Origin: Wenjunlia vitaminophila DSM 41686
Lineage (GTDB): Bacteria; Actinomycetota; Actinomycetes; Streptomycetales; Streptomycetaceae
Reading direction: 5' to 3'
Assembly: GCF_000380165.1 (NCBI RefSeq)
Contig: NZ_KB904680.1
Span: 62,001-126,000, forward strand
DNA: 64,000 nucleotides
Part shown: positions 8,006-15,837 of the stretch, piece by piece
How the letters are laid out: each line of letters begins with the position of its first letter
How positions within the stretch are numbered: the first letter of the stretch is position 1
Program-made: the position numbers and the translations under genes
The notes under the pieces: generated by a model
Databases searched by the model: none
What the model was told of the DNA's origin: nothing
Seen by the model: the letters and a program-made list of their open reading frames with translations, nothing else

Positions 8006-9091
8006 TCACGCCAGGGTGACGTCCATACCACCCTCAGCCAGGGCTGCGAGGACCTCGGCGAACAGGTCGTGGGGGTGTCCGTCCGCTGTCAGGGTTGGGG
8101 ACAGGTGCTCGCGTGCGGTCGCGGCTCCCCGCCAGAGCAGGCTTGCGGGGGCTGTGTAGCCGAAGGTTCCGCGCAGGCAGTCGTCGAGGGCGGCGAGGCA
8201 GCCGCCGAAGTAGCCACCCGGCCCGTTCACCGCCTCGCCCAGCGCCAGGTAGAGGCCCGGTACATCGGTGACGTACCGGCCGTCGAGTTCGTAGTGGTGA
8301 CCAGGCGGCCGGTCACGGTGAGCGCGCCGGCAGGCCCGCTCTCGGACGAGATCGAGCCAGGCCCCGCGGCGCCGGGTGTCGAGGCCCGCCCATGTACCCG
8401 GGGCCCCCGGCGGTCCGGCGAGCCACTGCCCCCAGATCTGCCGGGCGTGTTCGGGAACGGGCGTGAGAAGTTCCCCATCGAGTTCCAGGTCGATCAGACC
8501 CGTCCCGTACGAGGACGGACGCCAAGCACGAACCCTGGTCCACAGGTGCCGTTCGGTAAGTGGCTGGCCCTGGTCGTCACACAACTCCAGGGCGGCTTCG
8601 CCCAGGTCCAACGCCCGCCGGGTGCCCTTGGCCAGTGCCGCCCGCAACTGGTCACCCGGGGCGAGCCCTCGCAGGACGAGCGGGGGCCGCGCCCGCTCGG
8701 ACGGCAGGACGCGGGCGAACTCCTGGCAGCAACCCAGCCACTGGTGCCCGTCGTGCACGCGGACGGGACCCCTGTGTCCCTCCGGTGGGCCTTCGTGGTC
8801 GTCCAGGCCGGTGAGCACGAGACTCCCTGTCCCGGAGAGCTGCCCCAGGCTCTCCACGTCCTCCAGCAGCCAGGGGCCGAGCGCCTCGTCCCCCGGCACC
8901 AGCCACACCCTGCTGCCGACCCAGCCACGCACCTCGGCACCTTCCGGGGCCCAGCCGAACAGTTCGTACGTCCCGCGCCTGGGCTCCCCGAAGAGTCCGT
9001 CCGCCACGGCGCACACGCCCCACACGTGGCCGTGCTCCGTCTCCGTCAGCGTGTACCGCCCCCGCCCGTGACGGCCCCGGTCCTCATGCAC
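8006..9091 (-). CDS. Barstar-domain protein with unknown N-terminal region
   Basis: 361 aa from GTG 9091. The open frame extends to 9283 but would then overlap the upstream gene, and the extra residues are basic and low-complexity. The last ~90 residues are a barstar (barnase inhibitor) domain: HHYELDGRYVTDVPGLYLA, GEAVNGPGGYFGGCLAALDD, and the terminal LFAEVLAALAEGG. The first ~260 residues (YTLTETEHGHVWG, FGWAPEGAEV, WLEDVESL-like) are a soluble region often seen fused to barstar in actinomycetes, of unknown role. No barnase-type RNase lies nearby, so it would be an orphan immunity protein. It is the last gene of the minus-strand block that begins at the PfpI-like gene, 86 bp behind DUF6010. 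Confidence 0.8.
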   Translation of the reverse strand: MHEDRGRHGRGRYTLTETEHGHVWGVCAVADGLFGEPRRGTYELFGWAPEGAEVRGWVGSRVWLVPGDEALGPWLLEDVESLGQLSGTGSLVLTGLDDHEGPPEGHRGPVRVHDGHQWLGCCQEFARVLPSERARPPLVLRGLAPGDQLRAALAKGTRRALDLGEAALELCDDQGQPLTERHLWTRVRAWRPSSYGTGLIDLELDGELLTPVPEHARQIWGQWLAGPPGAPGTWAGLDTRRRGAWLDLVRERACRRAHRDRPPGHHYELDGRYVTDVPGLYLALGEAVNGPGGYFGGCLAALDDCLRGTFGYTAPASLLWRGAATAREHLSPTLTADGHPHDLFAEVLAALAEGGMDVTLA

Positions 9092-9177
9092 GGGGCAATG
9101 ATGCCCGGACCCGGCCCTCACGACGAAGCCCTTCCCAGCGCGCTCGGGGCGACCCCGGGTGACTCGGTGCGGCCTGG

Positions 9178-9618
9178 TCAGGAGGGGGCAGAGGCGTGAT
9201 CGTGTGCGTGGTCCGCTGTCCGGCCGGGCCTGAGCCCGCGGCGGACGAGCGCGGTCAGGGGAGGGCCTCCGCGGAAGCACCACAGAGCGATGACCGGATC
9301 ACAGATGGCGCAGGCCATGGATGAGTCGTGGTAGAACGGCAGGATCGGGTTGCCCTTGAGTTGGTGGGCCGTGTCCCAGGCCGTGTGGAGCAGCCAGCCG
9401 ATGCCGATGAAGGTCCAGGAGTCCAGGCCCCGGTAGGCGACGTAGGCCATGAGTGCGACGAACGGGAGCTCCCACGGGCCGAATCCGCCCCCGCTCAGAT
9501 AGGCAGCGCCGGCTCCGCCCACCATGATCGCATTGAGGCGGCGTCGGTGCGGTTCTTTGATCAGGGACATCAGCAGGCAGTAGACGGTGCCGACGATCAC
9601 CGGTGACACAAGGTTCAT
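9178..9618 (-). CDS. DUF6010 family membrane protein
   Basis: 146 aa, ATG 9618. Several hydrophobic segments (VSPVIVGTVYCLLMSLI, LNAIMVGGAGAAYLSGGG, LPFVALMAYVAYRGL, FIGIGWLLHTAWDTAHQL) make it an integral membrane protein; FGPWELPFV and GNPILPFYHDSSMACAICDP fit DUF6010. Function unknown. Its start overlaps the stop of the preceding gene (ATGA), showing translational coupling. Confidence 0.75.
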   Translation of the reverse strand: MNLVSPVIVGTVYCLLMSLIKEPHRRRLNAIMVGGAGAAYLSGGGFGPWELPFVALMAYVAYRGLDSWTFIGIGWLLHTAWDTAHQLKGNPILPFYHDSSMACAICDPVIALWCFRGGPPLTALVRRGLRPGRTADHAHDHASAPS

Positions 9619-9917
9619 GAGGGGATGGCTTCTTCCTCCTGGGAGCGGGCCGAATCACCGCGGGCGAGCAGTCGCAGCGCGAGCAGCCCCCCGGCGCCCG
9701 GAACGAGGGCCAGGACCTTGACGGCGGCCGGGGCCCGCCTGAGGCGCCAGGTCCCGACGACGACGAACAGGTAGGCGCAGCCGTGGGTGGGGCCCATCAG
9801 GGATGAGACGGGCTTGAGGTGGACGGTGAACACGTTGGTCAGCATCACGACCAGGGAGATCAGCTCGGCGTGAGCCGCGATGCGCAGATGGGGCGGGGGC
9901 CGGAGGTGCATGGTCAT
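9615..9917 (-). CDS. Small DUF3817-like membrane protein
   Basis: 100 aa with three hydrophobic segments (LISLVVMLTNVFTVHL, CAYLFVVVGTWRL, VLALVPGAGGLLALRLL). The GPTHGCAYLFVVV motif resembles DUF3817 integral membrane proteins. The start overlaps the upstream stop by 4 bp and the stop overlaps the next ATG by 4 bp, so it is the middle of a coupled three-membrane-protein set. Confidence 0.65.
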   Translation of the reverse strand: MTMHLRPPPHLRIAAHAELISLVVMLTNVFTVHLKPVSSLMGPTHGCAYLFVVVGTWRLRRAPAAVKVLALVPGAGGLLALRLLARGDSARSQEEEAIPS

Positions 9918-10390
9918 GCCCCCGTGGTGGAGCCGGGACGGATGATCATCAGTACGGTGACGGTGGCCCAGAGCAGGTTGAAGATGCCGGTGGCCGTGGC
10001 GAGGCGGCCCGGCGTCGGGGGGAGCGGCGCTGGTACCCGCGAGGCGGAACCCGTCGTCTCGGCCAGGGCGCGGTCCTGGGCGGGCAGGATCAGGAGTGTC
10101 AGTACGCCGGCGGCCGTCGCGGTCAGCAGGATCGCGGCGATCAGCCAGGCGTCGCCGAGGACACCGAGACTGCTGGCCGTGGCGAAGCCGAAGAGGGGAA
10201 CCGCGATGCCGATGCCCGCGTAGACCCGGCAGATCCGGTGCAGCGTCTTCAGAGTGGCGCGGGCCTCGCTGTCGTCGGAGGCGTCGAGGGCGCGGCGCAG
10301 CGTTGCGGGAAACATGCTCGCGGCGACGGTGACCGGGCCGACGGTGGTGATGGCGGCCAGGACGTGCAAGGAGAGAAGAAGCTTGGTCAC
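9914..10390 (-). CDS. DUF2269-like integral membrane protein
   Basis: 158 aa, GTG 10390 overlapping the previous stop (GTGA). Four hydrophobic segments: LLLSLHVLAAITTVGPVTVA, IGIAVPLFGFATASSLGVLG, AWLIAAILLTATAAGVLTLL and the C-terminal IFNLLWATVTVLMIIRP. The H in the first helix (SLHVLAAI) and the overall layout resemble DUF2269 membrane proteins. Role unknown; coupled to its neighbours on both sides. Confidence 0.6.
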   Translation of the reverse strand: MTKLLLSLHVLAAITTVGPVTVAASMFPATLRRALDASDDSEARATLKTLHRICRVYAGIGIAVPLFGFATASSLGVLGDAWLIAAILLTATAAGVLTLLILPAQDRALAETTGSASRVPAPLPPTPGRLATATGIFNLLWATVTVLMIIRPGSTTGA

Positions 10391-10704
10391 GCCTGGTGCT
10401 CCGGGGTGGTCCGGCGTTCGCCGGCGACCTTCGAAGACGGAAGGCAGCCGGCCTTGGAGGTGCCCTGGAGGGTGTCGCCGTTCACCGTCACGTCGAATGT
10501 CAGGTTCAGCCGCACGGGCTTGGTGATGGCCTGCTTCCAGGTGAGCCGGTCGCCGGCGAGGGTGATGTCGGCGAGTGCCACGTCCTCGCCGGCTCCGTGG
10601 GCGACGCCGGTCAGGACGCCGTTCTGCTCGCGGAGTTCGACCACGGCCTTGATCTTGCCGATGGGGGTGGAGATGGACAGGTTCCAGGTGCCTTCGACGG
10701 ACAT
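10387..10704 (-). CDS. Small soluble beta-rich protein (unknown)
   Basis: 105 aa from ATG 10704 (MSVEGTWNLSISTPIGKIKA). An open frame continues upstream but encodes basic low-complexity sequence overlapping the PfpI gene in another frame, so it is not used. Alternating strands (GVLTGVAHGAGEDVALADIT, RLTWKQAITKPVRLNLTFDV, GDTLQGTSKAG) look like a small beta-sandwich or barrel of a kind common in actinobacteria, with no assigned function. It lies 65 bp after the PfpI-like gene and is coupled to the next membrane protein. Confidence 0.7.
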   Translation of the reverse strand: MSVEGTWNLSISTPIGKIKAVVELREQNGVLTGVAHGAGEDVALADITLAGDRLTWKQAITKPVRLNLTFDVTVNGDTLQGTSKAGCLPSSKVAGERRTTPEHQA

Positions 10705-10769
10705 GCTGATGGTCTTCCTGACGGTGCGGGGGGGGATGGTGAGTGCCTGGTCTGCGAAGGGCCGAGGGC

Positions 10770-11459
10770 TCAGGGGATGGTGGGCGTCGGGCCCTGCGCG
10801 CGCCAGACGGTGCCGCGCCGCTCGTGGGAGAAGAGTTCTTCGACGGCGTGCGCGACGCGGGGGCCCACCTCGCGTTCCAGTAGGTACAGGCCCAGATCGA
10901 GACCGGAGGTCACTCCGGCGCCGGTGATCAGGTCGCCGTCGTCCACGATGCGTGCGCGGACCGCGTGGGCGCCGGTGGCGTCCAGCATGTCCAGGCCCAG
11001 GTGGTGGGTGGTGGCGGGACGTCCCTCCAGCAGGCCGGCCATGGCCAGGACGAGCGACCCGCCGCAGACGGTGGCGACGGTGATGTCCGGGTCGTCCATT
11101 GCCTTCTTGAGGAGCGCGGGGAGCTCGGTGGTCAGCGTGCGGCCCAGCAGCACCGGGACGAACTCGTCCTGCTTCCACTCGCCGGCGCCCACCTCTTCGT
11201 CCGGGACCTCGCCGGGTTCGCCCACGCGGCCGGAGGCGCCGGGCACCAGGAGCACGTCGGCGCGCTCCAGGTCGATGGCGCCGGCGGCGCGCAGCGTCAG
11301 TCCTCCGGTGCCGCTGACGACCTCGCGAGGGCCCTCCGCGGTGACCAGCTCGACGGTCACCGCGCCGTCCGACGCCGAGCCGCCGGCGTACAGCACCTCA
11401 TACGGGCCGATGGCATCGAGCGGGTCGAAGCCATCGAACAGGACGACCTGGATGTGCAT
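10770..11459 (-). CDS. DJ-1/PfpI family protein
   Basis: 229 aa from ATG 11459 (MHIQVVLFDGFDPLDAIGPY); the in-frame start at 11483 is less family-like. The fold is class-I glutamine-amidotransferase-like: DGFDPLDAIGPYEVL at the N-terminus, the nucleophile elbow TVCGGSLVLAMAGLL with Cys at about residue 131, and TTHHLGLDML after it. This sub-type resembles isonitrile hydratase/PfpI-like proteins, so a small-molecule hydrolase, hydratase or stress role is possible. It is the first gene of the minus-strand operon and is divergent from the GlxA-type regulator, which carries the same fold. Confidence 0.88.
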   Translation of the reverse strand: MHIQVVLFDGFDPLDAIGPYEVLYAGGSASDGAVTVELVTAEGPREVVSGTGGLTLRAAGAIDLERADVLLVPGASGRVGEPGEVPDEEVGAGEWKQDEFVPVLLGRTLTTELPALLKKAMDDPDITVATVCGGSLVLAMAGLLEGRPATTHHLGLDMLDATGAHAVRARIVDDGDLITGAGVTSGLDLGLYLLEREVGPRVAHAVEELFSHERRGTVWRAQGPTPTIP

Positions 11460-11653
11460 GGGTGTTCCTTCGGGGGGCTCCATCGGGACGCTCCGAAGTC
11501 AACCGGCCTTCCGGGCGCCCGCCCAGTGGCACTAGCGACAGGTTTCAACGGGATAGTGACAACACTCCCACGAAGGGTGTGAGCTGCGGCGATATGGAGA
11601 TTCCGGAGTACGGTCCCGGGTCCGTCGGGCTGATGGCCAGGTATGTTATAGCC

Positions 11654-12592
11654 ATGCACACGGTTGCCGTTCTCGCGTTGGACCGGGTGATCCCGTTCGA
11701 CCTGTCCACCCCGATCGAGGTGTTCTCCCGGACCCGCCTGCCCGACGGGCGACCCGGCTACCAGGTCCGGGTGTGCGCGGAGCGCGAGGAGGTCGACGCC
11801 GGGGCCTTCACCCTGCGTGCCCCCTGGGGTCTGGAGGGCCTCAAGGGCGCGGACACGATCATCGTGCCGGGCGTCGCCGATCTCGCTACCTCGCTCCCTC
11901 CCGCCGTGCACGACGCGCTGCGGTCGGCCGCTGCCGACGGCACCCGGATCGCCTCCATCTGCGTGGGCACCTTCCCCCTGGCTGCCACCGGGCTCCTCGA
12001 CGGGCTGCGCGTCACGACCCACTGGCGCGCGGCCGGGCTTCTGGCCGCCACCCACCCGGACATCGACGTCGACCCGGACGTCCTCTACGTCGACAACGGC
12101 CAGTTCCTCACCTCGGCCGGCGCCGCCGCGGGTATGGACCTGTGTCTGCACATGATCCGCCGTGACTACGGCTCGGCCGTCGCCGCCGACGCCGCCCGCC
12201 TGTCAGTGATGCCCCTCGAACGGGAGGGCGGACAGGCGCAGTTCATCGTCTACGACCACGCACCCACACCGCAGGGCTCCGAGCTCGAGGTGCTGCTCAC
12301 CTGGCTACGGGAGAACCTGGCCCGCGACCTCGCCCTTGCCGACATCGCCGAGCGGGCCGGGACCAGCACCCGAACCCTGATCCGGCGCTTCCGCGACCAG
12401 ACAGGCACCACCCCGCTCCAGTGGCTCCACCGAGCCCGCATCCGCCAGGCACAGCACCTGCTGGAAACCACGGAGCACTCCGTGGAGCGCATCGGTTACC
12501 AGGTCGGCTTCGGCTCACCCACCACCTTCCGGGACCGCTTCAAACGCGCCACCGGCGTCAGCCCGCAGACCTACCGGCGCACGTTCAGCTAA
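11654..12592 (+). CDS. GlxA-type AraC-family regulator
   Basis: 312 aa from ATG 11654 (MHTVAVLALDRVIPFDLSTP). Residues 1-185 are a DJ-1/PfpI-like sensor domain with IASICVGTFPLAATGLLDGL and VTTHWRAAGLL. Residues about 215-312 are an AraC/XylS DNA-binding domain with two helix-turn-helix units: LALADIAERAGTSTRTLIRR and VERIGYQVGFGSPTTFRDRF. The divergent layout with the PfpI-like operon across a ~195-bp gap suggests it controls that operon, probably through a ligand bound by its own PfpI-like domain. Confidence 0.9.
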   Translation: MHTVAVLALDRVIPFDLSTPIEVFSRTRLPDGRPGYQVRVCAEREEVDAGAFTLRAPWGLEGLKGADTIIVPGVADLATSLPPAVHDALRSAAADGTRIASICVGTFPLAATGLLDGLRVTTHWRAAGLLAATHPDIDVDPDVLYVDNGQFLTSAGAAAGMDLCLHMIRRDYGSAVAADAARLSVMPLEREGGQAQFIVYDHAPTPQGSELEVLLTWLRENLARDLALADIAERAGTSTRTLIRRFRDQTGTTPLQWLHRARIRQAQHLLETTEHSVERIGYQVGFGSPTTFRDRFKRATGVSPQTYRRTFS

Positions 12593-12742
12593 CCAGTAAC
12601 TCGGAGCACCGCCGTCGATCCGGTTGCACGGCGCCCATGGCTGTCGCGTTGCCCCCCGTGTCGAACGAGCGGACCCGGCCCGCGAGCGCGGCCACGCGGA
12701 ACGCGGCAACGGTTCCGACGCCACAGCGTCCCGCAACACGCT

Positions 12743-13285
12743 TCAGCGGGAGAGCTTCTCGTACGCCTTGCGGGCGATGAGCATCGTGTCCGAGCACGTT
12801 CCGCCGTACCACACGGATGCCTTGCCCCTGCCGCCGGAGATTGGCCAGTCGACATAGCAGGAGGAGTCGTAGCCCGGGTTCTGAGGGCCGTACGTCGCGT
12901 GGGGGATGCCGTTCATCGGTTGCATGCCTGCCGTACTCGGTTGCGTGCTCTGCGAGTAGCCGATGACCAGGTTCCCCCCGCCGACCTCCGGGTTCGGTCC
13001 CGGCCAGAAGCACTGCCACCAGTAGTAGGGATTTCCGCTCTTCGGCTTTGGCCAGTCCATCCGGAACTCGTCCCCAGCGTGCTTCGCCTCGCCCACGCGC
13101 AGGTTGTCGAGGTACTCGGTGGACAAGGCCTCGCAGGGGTCCACCAGCGAATCGTCCGACCGCGCGCTGTCGGCGACGGCTTGCTTGAGTTCCTCGAAGT
13201 TGTTCACCCCGAAGAACGCAAGGATGGCGATGGTGCCCGCCACCACACTGATCCAGGCTGCTGCCTTGCTGGGTCCGCTCTCCAC
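12743..13285 (-). CDS. Membrane-anchored exported protein, DUF3558-like
   Basis: 180 aa from GTG 13285 (VESGPSKAAAW). One N-terminal membrane segment (AAAWISVVAGTIAILAFFGV) anchors an extracytoplasmic domain beginning VDPCEALSTEYLDNL, which resembles the start of DUF3558-type domains, and ending with YDSSCYVDWPI and GGTCSDTMLIARKAYEKL. Four Cys in the outer domain could form two disulphides. The longer reading frame to 13534 adds basic low-complexity sequence that overlaps the kinase promoter and is unlikely. Function unknown. Confidence 0.7.
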   Translation of the reverse strand: MESGPSKAAAWISVVAGTIAILAFFGVNNFEELKQAVADSARSDDSLVDPCEALSTEYLDNLRVGEAKHAGDEFRMDWPKPKSGNPYYWWQCFWPGPNPEVGGGNLVIGYSQSTQPSTAGMQPMNGIPHATYGPQNPGYDSSCYVDWPISGGRGKASVWYGGTCSDTMLIARKAYEKLSR

Positions 13286-13526
13286 CGCTCCCCCACGATT
13301 CCACCCCGGAGACCATCGGTCCGGGCTGAGACCGTAGCAACTGGGCGTACCCTCCAACACCGCCCGTGGTGCGGCTTCGTTCCGCCTGGTGGTGAAGTCC
13401 CGAGGCGCGAGGTGCGCCCTGGTGGCAGGGGCTGGCCGGCCGCGTCGAAGTACTGCGTGCGCGGTAGCGGACGCTCGTCCGTCAGCCGGACTCGCCCGCG
13501 GTGACGTCCGGCTAGGGTGCGTGCGT

Positions 13527-14657
13527 ATGAGCACGAAACGGTTCGCTGTCCGGGCCGGTGTCAGGGACTGGGCAATCGCCGTGTGCGTGGCGGCGATGCT
13601 GCTGAGCGCCGCGCTCTCCGGCGATCACACCGGCACGGATCTCGACCTCCTGGGGTACGCACTGCTGGTGGTCGGCGGTCTGGCGCTGGGCGCGCGCCGC
13701 CGGGCCCCGGTTGCCGTCCTGGTCGTCACCGGGCTGTGCGTGGTGGGCTGTCAGGCGGCTGGTCTTGAGGTGCCGGCCGTGGCGTACCTGTTCGCGGTGT
13801 ACGCCGCGGTGCGGGCGGGGCACCTCAGGATCACGGTGGCGGCATCGGTGGCCCTGCTGGTCGCTCTCCCGCTCACGGCCCTGGCCTCCTCCCACGGCGG
13901 GCCCGTGGACGAGGCGCTCGCCCGGACCCGGGGCGTCATCGAGCTCGGCTGGCTGGTCGCCGCCGGTGCCGCGGGTGAGGCGCTGCGGCAGGCCGAGCGG
14001 CGGGCGGACGAGGCCGAGCGCACCCGCGAGGAGACCGCGCGGCGTCGCGCCGACGAGGAGCGGCTGCACATCGCGCGGGAGTTGCACGATTCGCTCACCC
14101 ATCAGATCTCGGTCATCAAGGTGCAGGCCGAAGTCGCCGTCCACGTGGCCCGCAGGCGCGGCGAGCAGGTGCCCGAGGTCCTGCTGGCGATCCAGGAGGC
14201 GGGTCGGGAGGCGGCCCGGGACCTGCGGGCGACCCTGGAGGCGCTGCGGGACGACGACACGGCCCCGCCGCGCGGCCTCGACCACGTGCCGGAGCTGGTG
14301 AAACGGGCCCGTACGAGCGGACTGGCCGCCACGTTGACGATCGAAGGACAACGGTGCGCCGTTCCGGCCGCGGTGGACCGGACCGCCTACCGCATCGTCC
14401 AGGAGTCACTCACCAACGTCGCCCGCCACGCCGCCGCCAGCACGGCCTCCGTCCGGATCGGCTACCGTGCGGACGCCCTCGCCATACGCGTCGACGACGA
14501 CGGCAAGGCCGTGCCGGGCACAGCCCCGTTGCCCGGTATCGGACTGCTGGGGATGCACGAACGCGTCACCGCCCTCGGCGGTCACCTGCGGGCCGAACCC
14601 CGCGACGAGGGCGGCTTCACCGTGCAGGCCGAGCTTCCGGTGGACCGAACGCCGTGA
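13527..14657 (+). CDS. NarL-family sensor histidine kinase
   Basis: 376 aa from ATG 13527. Four or five hydrophobic segments form the N-terminal membrane domain (WAIAVCVAAMLLSAALSG, LLGYALLVVGGLALGA, VAVLVVTGLCVVGCQAAG, ITVAASVALLVALPLTALA). A coiled charged linker leads to a HisKA_3 dimerisation domain with the phospho-acceptor in ARELHDSLTHQIS (about 187), and then a HATPase_c domain: YRIVQESLTNVARHA (N-box), IRVDDDGK, GIGLLGMHERV. The stop overlaps the GTG of the response regulator (GTGA), so the pair is translationally coupled. Confidence 0.93.
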   Translation: MSTKRFAVRAGVRDWAIAVCVAAMLLSAALSGDHTGTDLDLLGYALLVVGGLALGARRRAPVAVLVVTGLCVVGCQAAGLEVPAVAYLFAVYAAVRAGHLRITVAASVALLVALPLTALASSHGGPVDEALARTRGVIELGWLVAAGAAGEALRQAERRADEAERTREETARRRADEERLHIARELHDSLTHQISVIKVQAEVAVHVARRRGEQVPEVLLAIQEAGREAARDLRATLEALRDDDTAPPRGLDHVPELVKRARTSGLAATLTIEGQRCAVPAAVDRTAYRIVQESLTNVARHAAASTASVRIGYRADALAIRVDDDGKAVPGTAPLPGIGLLGMHERVTALGGHLRAEPRDEGGFTVQAELPVDRTP

Positions 14658-15316
14658 TCCGTGTCCTGCTCGTCGATGACCAGCCGCTCCTTCGCAGCGG
14701 GTTCCGGGCGCTCCTCGACCTCGAAGACGACATCGAGGTGGTTGCCGAGGCCGCCGACGGCATGGAGGGGGTGGCGCTCGCCAGGCAGCACGTGCCCGAC
14801 ATCGTGCTCATCGACATCCGGATGCCGGTCGTCGACGGCATCGAGGCGACCCGGCGCATAGCCGCGGACCCGACGCTGGACGGGGTGCACGTCGTCATCC
14901 TGACCAACTACGGCCTCGACGAGTACGTGTTCGACGCGCTGCGCGCCGGCGCCGCCGGGTTCCTCGTCAAGGACATCGTGCCGCAGGACCTCCTCCACGC
15001 CGTGCGGGTCGCCGCACGCGGTGACGCGCTGCTCGCGCCGTCGATCACCCGCAAGCTGATCAACCGCTTCGTCGCCCAGCCGCCCCACCTCGGCGCCGGC
15101 ACGGGGCTGAAGGAGCTGACCAACCGTGAGCGCCAAGCCGTCGTCCTGGTCGCACACGGCCTGTCCAACGACCAGATCGCCGACCGCATGGTGATCAGCC
15201 CACTGACCGCGAAGACCCACATCAACCGGGCCATGGCCAAACTCCGCGCCCGTGATCGCGCCCACCTCGTGGTCCTCGCCTACGAGTCCGGCCTGGTGGC
15301 CCCCCGGAACGGCTGA
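14654..15316 (+). CDS. NarL/FixJ response regulator
   Basis: 220 aa, GTG 14654. Receiver domain: VLLVDDQPLLRSGF with the acidic pair, phospho-acceptor Asp in PDIVLIDIRMP (about 53), T in VVILTNY and K in GFLVKDI. A LuxR-type helix-turn-helix follows: LTNRERQAVVLVAHGLSNDQ and LTAKTHINRAMAKL. It is the partner of the overlapping histidine kinase. Targets cannot be told; the neighbouring MMPL transporter is on the opposite strand. Confidence 0.94.
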   Translation: MIRVLLVDDQPLLRSGFRALLDLEDDIEVVAEAADGMEGVALARQHVPDIVLIDIRMPVVDGIEATRRIAADPTLDGVHVVILTNYGLDEYVFDALRAGAAGFLVKDIVPQDLLHAVRVAARGDALLAPSITRKLINRFVAQPPHLGAGTGLKELTNRERQAVVLVAHGLSNDQIADRMVISPLTAKTHINRAMAKLRARDRAHLVVLAYESGLVAPRNG

Positions 15317-15339
15317 CGCCGAGGGGCCACCGTGCCACG

Positions 15340-15788
15340 GCGTCGGCGGCGGGCAGGTGACTGTCACCTCGTCGGGCACCGGCCGTTCGCTCATCCAGCC
15401 CCAGGTCATCGGCGCGCGCCGGACGGCCTTCGGCTTCACCGCCCGGAGGGCGACGTTGAGCCCTCCGGGCAGCCTTGCCGACATGAACAGGTTCCTTCCC
15501 GACAACCCGGGCGGGAAGTCGTCGAACGCCTCGCGGGAGGTGATGACGAGCCGACCGATCCGCTGGTGCGGGCCCTCGACGACAAGCGCCGGCGGGCCGC
15601 CCCAGTCGTTGCTGGCCGGCGTTCCGTCCCGCGGGTCGAGTTGGTCGAACAACCCGGCCAGAGCCGCGCCACTCCGAGGACCGACAGGTCGGCGTCCGCT
15701 CCGTCGGCCGGACCGGCACGAGGACCGGCTTGTCGCCGCCGGCGTCCTCGTACACGGTGGTGCCTGCCGACAGTCGTACCCCAGCCAT
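15340..15788 (-). pseudogene. Twice-frameshifted gene of unknown family
   Basis: It opens with a good start (ATG 15788, GGGGAG 8 bases before) reading MAGVRLSAGTTVYEDAGGDK, PVLVPVRPTE. A one-base loss near 15690 shifts the text to DADLSVLGVAR and another near 15660 to ALAGLFDQLDPRDGTPASND, followed by WGGPPALVVEGPHQRIGRLV and SGRNLFMSARLPGGLNVALR. Each stretch has protein-like composition only in its own frame, so this was one gene. The 3' end fades into the region antisense to the response regulator. The family is not recognised. Two nearby one-base losses could also be assembly errors. Confidence 0.5.
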
Positions 15789-15837
15789 GGGTGGGACTCC
15801 CCGGAACCGTCAGTGCCCGCGTTCGGAACGAGGAAGG

